From: Armatimonadota bacterium
GTDB lineage: Bacteria > Cloacimonadota > Cloacimonadia > Cloacimonadales > TCS61
Reading direction: 5' to 3'
DNA: 51,571 nt
Assembly: GCA_013203665.1 (NCBI GenBank)
Contig: JABMPU010000136.1
Location: 1-51,571 of the forward strand
Below, one piece after another: positions 45,815-51,571 of the stretch. Below the pieces are notes generated by a model. That model saw only the letters and a program-made list of their open reading frames with translations. It was not told the origin of the DNA and did not search any database. Within the stretch, counting starts at the first letter, position 1. Each line of letters starts with the position of its first letter. Position numbers and translations under genes: made by a program.

Positions 45815-48199
45815 TTATTTCTTTTCATATTCAATTATGATTGTGGTTTCGTTTATTTCATCATAACGAGACCTATGTACTTTTGTGGCTAAAGAATATA
45901 TTAAGAAAACACCGGTTAATTCTTCTCCAAAAACATTTTCTTCAGTTTTTTTCTTATCTGGAATTACCCAGTTTATACCTTTATCCCACAAAGTCAATTT
46001 AACAACTTTGTCAATTTCGATTTGGAACAAAATGGTTGCATCGGGTTGATCTTTGAGTGAATGAAGAATGATATTATTCAAGAGTTCATTGATGATTAAT
46101 TCGATTTTGGCAGCGAATTGTATATCATCAAAACACTCTAAAATCATTTTTTCACATTGAGCACGAATCCTTTTTGTATTAACCAGAACCGAACCGATCA
46201 AAAAGAGTTTTTTCGATGTCTTTTCAGGTTCTAATAGATTTTTCTTTAAGGCAATTAAGGTGAAATCGTCCAAACTGATATCATACCCTTTTTCAACTAA
46301 TTTGGTTTTAATCTTATACGGAATAACAGCCAGATTATCATCAGAAATATTTTTTCCAAGAAGTTCTACAAAACCCTCCAAGCCAAGCTGTTCGCCTTTT
46401 TTATCTTCGCATTCAAATATGCCGTCAGTATATAAAAATGTAATTTTATTTTCTTCGGCAGAAAGTATATCTTCCTCATTTTTCATGTAAATTATTTCTG
46501 GATTCCAACCCATCGGGATCGAGCCGATTTCAGATGCCAAAGTCGCTTTATTATCTTTCTTGTCATATTGAATAACCGGAGGATGTCCTGCATTGAAATA
46601 ACGAATTGTATTGTCCTCCAAATCTACTAAAGCCAGCAGTAAAGTCATATAATTGCGATACAGAAGTTTCTCGCTCAAAATAGAATTTAGTCTATTCATA
46701 ACTCGGTAAGGTTGGATATCATTCTTTTCACTATCGATTATCATATTTATCGTAGATTTTATAGCAGTCATCAATAAGGCAGCTTCCACACCATGACCGG
46801 AAATATCGCCAATATAAACTACATATTGAGTATCCGAGATTTTAATAACATCAAAAAGGTCACCGCCGATTTTAGTGGAAGGTGTATAATTGGATGAGAC
46901 AATTAGATTATCTTCCAGCATCAACCATTTTGGCAGCATCAAAGACTGGGCAGATGAAGCAATATCGAGTTCAGCCATGATAGAACTGTATAATCTTTTT
47001 ATTTTTTCATCAGCTCTTTTTCGTTCAGTGATATCTTTATAAAAAGCGAATCTACCAATGATATCACCTGCTTCATCATAATAAAAAGCTGAACTGGTAA
47101 CGCTTACGTATATTTCTTCCATTTTTTTATTCAGCAATTTTATATCAAAATGATCGTTGATTTTTGTAAGATCACGATGGATTTCATTTTGTACAACACC
47201 TTCAGCATCGAGGGTGGCAAAATCAAAAATTGTTTTACCGAGAATCTCATCTCGAGGATATCCAAGGATATTGCAAAGAGAACTATTGATTTCGATAAAG
47301 CCTTTTTCCGGCAATGTGATGCCAAAACCTTGAGTCGTTAAATTTATGACCTCTCTGTATTTTTCTTCGCTTTTACGAAGTTTGCTTTCCATAATCTTAG
47401 ATTCGGTTCTATCACGAATGATGCTGACAATATTCCATTCACCTTGAATGACAACTGAAGAAAGAGAAAACTCGATGGGAAATTCCGCACCGTTTTTTTT
47501 CAAACCTGTAAAATCCAATGTTCTGCCAGCAGTAGCATCCTCTTCACCTTTTTCCAGAAAATGTTTAAGATTCCTATCAAAAATAGTTCTCGAAGGGGAA
47601 GAAATTATTGTATTACCCAGATTTTTTCCGATAACTTCATCACTTCGATATTCAAAGATGGTTTCTGCAGCTTTATTCCAATAAATGATATTTTCTGCTT
47701 TATTCATCATAATGATGGCATCGTTAGCAGAAGTGCTGATCGCACGAAATCTTTCTTCACTATCGGTAAGCGCCTCTTCTGTTTTCTTTCTTTCCAATTC
47801 TTCAGCTTTAAGTTTTTTACTCAAAGTTTTTGTTTCGCCATATTTACGGATTAAAGCACTCAGTTTTTTTCTTCTTACAGGTTTTAATATGAAACTATCA
47901 ACTCCCAGATCGATAGCTCTCATGAAAAATTCCGATTCGCTGTGAGCAGAAGTGATGACAATATTAACATGTTTATCGATTTCCTTGATTTTTTCAATCA
48001 TCTCAAGTCCGCCCATAATGGGCATTTTGATATCAGTAACCACCAGGTCCGGTTTATATTTTTTATATAGTTCCAATCCTTCCATACCATCTACTGCTGA
48101 ATAGAAATCAACAACAATATTATTTATGATTGAACTTAAGGAATCCCTGATGATCTCTTCATCTTCTACATATAAAACTGATATTTCATATTTTTCCAT
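45815..48199 (-). CDS. Response regulator REC-PAS-PAS-PP2C with C-terminal degenerate RsbW-like HATPase
   Basis: 794 aa; REC 'VLYVEDEEIIRDSLSSI...VVTDIKMPIMGGLEMI', PAS x2, PP2C 'KIGGDLFDVIKISDTQYVVYIGDISGHGVEAALLMTAIKSTI', HATPase N-box 'ELIINELLNNIILHS'. Confidence 0.9.
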   Translation of the reverse strand: MEKYEISVLYVEDEEIIRDSLSSIINNIVVDFYSAVDGMEGLELYKKYKPDLVVTDIKMPIMGGLEMIEKIKEIDKHVNIVITSAHSESEFFMRAIDLGVDSFILKPVRRKKLSALIRKYGETKTLSKKLKAEELERKKTEEALTDSEERFRAISTSANDAIIMMNKAENIIYWNKAAETIFEYRSDEVIGKNLGNTIISSPSRTIFDRNLKHFLEKGEEDATAGRTLDFTGLKKNGAEFPIEFSLSSVVIQGEWNIVSIIRDRTESKIMESKLRKSEEKYREVINLTTQGFGITLPEKGFIEINSSLCNILGYPRDEILGKTIFDFATLDAEGVVQNEIHRDLTKINDHFDIKLLNKKMEEIYVSVTSSAFYYDEAGDIIGRFAFYKDITERKRADEKIKRLYSSIMAELDIASSAQSLMLPKWLMLEDNLIVSSNYTPSTKIGGDLFDVIKISDTQYVVYIGDISGHGVEAALLMTAIKSTINMIIDSEKNDIQPYRVMNRLNSILSEKLLYRNYMTLLLALVDLEDNTIRYFNAGHPPVIQYDKKDNKATLASEIGSIPMGWNPEIIYMKNEEDILSAEENKITFLYTDGIFECEDKKGEQLGLEGFVELLGKNISDDNLAVIPYKIKTKLVEKGYDISLDDFTLIALKKNLLEPEKTSKKLFLIGSVLVNTKRIRAQCEKMILECFDDIQFAAKIELIINELLNNIILHSLKDQPDATILFQIEIDKVVKLTLWDKGINWVIPDKKKTEENVFGEELTGVFLIYSLATKVHRSRYDEINETTIIIEYEKK

Positions 48200-48202
48200 A
48201 TT

Positions 48203-48458
48203 TTAGACCTCAATTCTAAATTCTGCTTCCTCTTTTGTATTTCTTACAGAAAACTTGGCGTTCATTTTTTTTTCGATAATATTTTTGGCAACAAAAAGAC
48301 CAAATCCATAATCTTTTTCTTTATTAATAAAATCAGGTTCAAAGATTTTATTGATGATATTAAAAGGTATTCCACCACCATTATCAGAAATCTATATTAT
48401 TACTTTTTCGTCAACCTTAGATAATTTGATCTCCACTTTCGGATTCTTCTTGTTCCCA
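48203..48458 (-). pseudogene. Decayed C-terminal fragment of a sensor histidine kinase (HATPase_c)
   Basis: Manual translation: NKKNPKVEIKLSKVDEKVII*ISDNGGGIPFNIINKIFEPDFINKEKDYGFGLFVAKNIIEKKMNAKFSVRNTKEEAEFRIEV*; in-frame TAG at 48392-48394, no N-terminal half. Confidence 0.85.
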
Positions 48459-48760
48459 TCCGGCAACTGCCGGATACAATATTTTCTAACTCACCCTCAG
48501 TCTTCGCCAAGGCTACGCCCCGACAGGTCGGTCCCTCTCTTCAGCATAAGAGAGGGATGGCTTCCTGTTTTTTTTCTTTCAATTTTTCTTATGTTCCTTC
48601 TCTTTTTTTAAAGAGAAGGAACCGCCTACGCCAGCTTCGGCGATGCAGGCAGCAGGATGAGTTTAAAGAGATTATAAACCAGCAAACCGCAACTCGCAAC
48701 TCGCAACTCGAATCTCGCACCACGCACCTCGCCTGTCACGGTGTAATGCAATGAAGCCGG
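48459..48760. repeat. Composite patch of palindromic and short tandem repeats
   Basis: TCCGGCA-AC-TGCCGGA (48459-48474); CCCTCTCTT-N6-AAGAGAGGG (48533-48556); GTTCCTTCTCTTT-TTTT-AAAGAGAAGGAAC (48593-48622); heptad run CAACTCG/CGCAACT near 48690-48710. Confidence 0.8.
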
Positions 48761-48768
48761 ACAACCCG

Positions 48769-51369
48769 CTAAATAACAACTTTAAATTCTACTCCACCGG
48801 CAACATTTTTACACGTCAATTTACCACTCATATTGGTTTCTACAATGGTTTTTGACATATACAAACCGACACCGGTTCCTTTGCCCTGTTCTTTGGTGGT
48901 AAAATACGGATCAAAAACTTTTGGTAATATGTCTTTTTTAATTCCTCCGGCATTATCTGTAATCCTTAGAATGGTTTTGTTCTTATATTTTCTTAATGAA
49001 ATTTCAATTTTCTTATCTTTTATTTCACGTTCCAGAAGTGCATCTTTTGCATTCGTAAGGATTACAAGAATAACTTGCGAATATTCATTTGGAAACCCTT
49101 CAAGCTCACAATCTTCTGCCAAATCCAATGTTAAATTAATGTTATTAAACTTAAAACTGCTTTCCAGGAATTTCAATGTTTTCAGTATAGTGTTTTTAAT
49201 ATCAAATTTGGATTTCATTTTATTTGGTTTGAAGAAATAACGGAAATCATCTATGGTTCTGGACATCTCGGTGAGAATATCCATTATCAGGTCAGTGTGT
49301 TTATCTATGTATTCCATATCCAACATTCCATCCTCATAAGCATCCTCATAAGATTGAACAATTGCTCCCACTGCTGTAAGCGGTTGACGCCATTGGTGAG
49401 CGATGTTGCCGATCATTTCACCCATTGCTGCCTGGCGTGATTGCTGAATGAGAATATGGTCTTTTTGTCTTAATTCTTTTACTGAATAGCGAACTCTCTT
49501 TTCAAGAGTTGTTTTTAAACTTATCAATTCTGAATTTGTTTTCCTGAGATTTTCCATTGCACGCTGACGCTCGATAGCTACTGCAATCTCTCTTGAAACG
49601 AATTCAAATAATTCCAGATCCTTTTTAGAATAAAGATTTTTATCAGTATAACTTTGAACAGCAATAACTCCAATTGTTTTTTCTTCTATTTTTAGAGGAA
49701 CTCCCAGCCAGACCTCAGCTAATGTGCCGGCTATAGTTATTTTTCCGGCTTCTGTTAAATCTTCAATATCTTTTTTCGTGGCTAAGAGCGGTTTTCCGGT
49801 TTTAATGACATATCCCGTAATTGTCTGCTCTGCAGGAAAAGAAGTATCCTCATCCTTTTCATCTGCTAAAAATGGGAGAGTAAGTAAATCGTTCTCTACA
49901 TCATATAATGCAATGTAGAAATTAGTTGTATCGAGCACTGTGCCAAGGAAGTTTCTTATTTTTTCGATTAGTTTTGGTAAATTGATGGTTGTATTTGCAG
50001 CATGAGAAATATGATAAATTGCTTTTTGAATTTCTTCTGATATTTTACGTGTAGAAATATCACGATAGATGGCGTAAACAGCAAGTTGTTCTCTTTTATA
50101 AAAAATAGGTTTTCCGATTATTGAAACATCAATTTTTCTTCCATCCTTTGTTTGGCGAATAGTATCAAAATAGATGGTTTCACCATTTGTCACTCTTTTA
50201 GTTGCTTTTTGACCGTTCATTTTCAGGTTTTCAGGAACGACCAAATTATTAATTTGCTTGCCTTGAGCTTCATTTTTTGTATATCCGAAAAGATTGGTAA
50301 ATTCATTATTAATTTGAAGAACATAATCATTATTATCTACTACTGCAATTGCATCCGGAGCAAATTCAAAGAGATTTTCGAAATAGGCTTTTTGAATATT
50401 TATTTCCTCCGCTGCTTTCCTTCTTTCTGAGATATCACGTAAAACGCCTTCAATTTCAATGGGTCTGTTATTCTCATCATAAATAATGTGTGCAGTCGCA
50501 GAAGCTTCAATTTTTTCTCCGTTTTTTTTATGAAGGATTAATTCATAATCAGATATACTTTTGTTTCTTAACAAATCTTTCAAGAATTTCCTTTGTTGTT
50601 TTCGATTTCCCAAAATTCCAAAAACCGAAGTTCCAATTAATTTTTCCCGTTCATAGCCACCTAATTGCTTAACAGATGGACTAAGATCTTTGATTATTCC
50701 TTTCAAATCAGTTAAGAAATAGAGGTCCTGAAACTCTTCGAAAATCTGTCGATATTTCTTCTCGCTTGCATTTAATTTTTCTCTCAAATTAATCCGATTT
50801 ATTACAACAGCCACCTGGTCGGAAACAAATTCTAAAATTTTCAGGTCATTCTCATTGAAATGATGAGGATCATCATAACTTTGCACTGCAAGAGCTCCAA
50901 TAATTTTATCTTGAATCTTTAGAGGAACTCCCAGCCAGAGTTTACTTTTCCAATCTGAGGGAGCGATTTTGCCTGCTTTGATCAGCTCCTCACGTTTCTG
51001 AACAGTCATAAAAATCGGTTTTTGTGTACGAATGACATAATTGGTCAGTCCTTTTTGTAATTTTTTGGGTGGAGGATTTCCCTGCCCGGTTTGATCAATA
51101 TAATACGGCATAGAAACTATATCACTTTTTTCATCGTAAAGTGCAATAAAGAAATTTGTGGTATCGATAATTTTTCCCAGTTCCTGGTGAATATTTTTAA
51201 AAAGCTCATCCAGATTGGATGTAGTATTTGCTGCATTTGCAATATGATACAAGGTTGTCTGGGTTTTCTCTGCTTTCTTGCGTTCAGATTCTGCTTTCTG
51301 TAATTTTTCTATTTGTTCCTTTTGCTTTTGCAGTTCTTCAATAAGTTGTTCTTTTGTTTTAATTTTCAT
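48769..51369 (-). CDS. Cytosolic sensor histidine kinase, GAF-PAS-PAS-GAF-HisKA-HATPase
   Basis: 866 aa; two similar GAF units, 'AAMGEMIGNIAHQWRQPLTAVGAIVQSYED' H-box, 'VILVILTNAKDAL', 'ITDNAGGIKKDILPKVFDPYFTTKEQGKGTGVGLYMSK'. Confidence 0.94.
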   Translation of the reverse strand: MKIKTKEQLIEELQKQKEQIEKLQKAESERKKAEKTQTTLYHIANAANTTSNLDELFKNIHQELGKIIDTTNFFIALYDEKSDIVSMPYYIDQTGQGNPPPKKLQKGLTNYVIRTQKPIFMTVQKREELIKAGKIAPSDWKSKLWLGVPLKIQDKIIGALAVQSYDDPHHFNENDLKILEFVSDQVAVVINRINLREKLNASEKKYRQIFEEFQDLYFLTDLKGIIKDLSPSVKQLGGYEREKLIGTSVFGILGNRKQQRKFLKDLLRNKSISDYELILHKKNGEKIEASATAHIIYDENNRPIEIEGVLRDISERRKAAEEINIQKAYFENLFEFAPDAIAVVDNNDYVLQINNEFTNLFGYTKNEAQGKQINNLVVPENLKMNGQKATKRVTNGETIYFDTIRQTKDGRKIDVSIIGKPIFYKREQLAVYAIYRDISTRKISEEIQKAIYHISHAANTTINLPKLIEKIRNFLGTVLDTTNFYIALYDVENDLLTLPFLADEKDEDTSFPAEQTITGYVIKTGKPLLATKKDIEDLTEAGKITIAGTLAEVWLGVPLKIEEKTIGVIAVQSYTDKNLYSKKDLELFEFVSREIAVAIERQRAMENLRKTNSELISLKTTLEKRVRYSVKELRQKDHILIQQSRQAAMGEMIGNIAHQWRQPLTAVGAIVQSYEDAYEDGMLDMEYIDKHTDLIMDILTEMSRTIDDFRYFFKPNKMKSKFDIKNTILKTLKFLESSFKFNNINLTLDLAEDCELEGFPNEYSQVILVILTNAKDALLEREIKDKKIEISLRKYKNKTILRITDNAGGIKKDILPKVFDPYFTTKEQGKGTGVGLYMSKTIVETNMSGKLTCKNVAGGVEFKVVI

Positions 51370-51571
51370 ACAATAATCCTTATCCTTAAAAACTTAGATT
51401 GAATCTAACTCACAAATAAATAATAAAATAAAGTTGTAAAGATAAATTTATTATCAATAATTCCCAAATTGTATTTGAAAAAAAATCTAATTTCTAAAAA
51501 AAAGAATGAGTCCGCTCTAAAAAGTCAAATTAAATAACTTAAGTTTCGCAGGAGTGTGAATTATCATCACG

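Noticed and set aside
48680-48735. Short tandem CGCAACT/CAACTCG units considered as a CRISPR array
   Set aside because: Units are about 7 nt, contiguous and degenerate, without spacers; no cas genes in the window.
48351-48754. Plus-strand ORFs of 86 and 65 aa
   Set aside because: Run through the kinase remnant (antisense) and the repeat patch; no protein-like features.
48833-49240. 135-aa plus-strand ORF
   Set aside because: Antisense to the HATPase domain of the histidine kinase.

Overview
AT-rich, almost entirely minus-strand segment of a Gram-negative-type bacterium. An FCB-group or Cloacimonadota-like origin is my inference from a T9SS-type C-terminal sorting motif; I could not run a phylogenetic check. 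Left part (0-16 kb): truncated T9SS-sorted surface protein, secD/secF, DUF3467-like protein, coaD, Xaa-Pro aminopeptidase, a membrane transporter, a giant TPR protein, a TSUP permease (the only convincing + strand gene) and lon. Centre (16.5-43.7 kb): a long minus-strand Wzx/Wzy-type exopolysaccharide locus with Wza, Wzc-like protein, flippase, O-antigen ligase/polymerase, PGT, many glycosyltransferases, two polysaccharide deacetylases, a TagF-like protein and an alkaline-phosphatase-superfamily protein. Right part (43.7-51.4 kb): two paralogous REC-PAS-PP2C-HATPase regulators, a decayed histidine-kinase fragment in a repeat-rich patch, and a GAF/PAS histidine kinase. The most unusual points are: (1) a nucleotidyltransferase/left-handed-beta-helix protein fused to a PGT-like domain that has lost its catalytic Asp-Glu dyad, encoded near an intact PGT and a STAS protein; (2) a compact PRPP synthetase + DPPR-synthase-type UbiA + SMR-like flippase module, suggesting a dedicated polyprenyl-phospho-pentose supply line; (3) partner-switch components (STAS, PP2C, RsbW-like HATPase) distributed across the EPS locus; (4) a Wzc-like protein that has lost Walker A' and Walker B acidic residues. 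No rRNA, tRNA, CRISPR array or transposase was recognised by eye.
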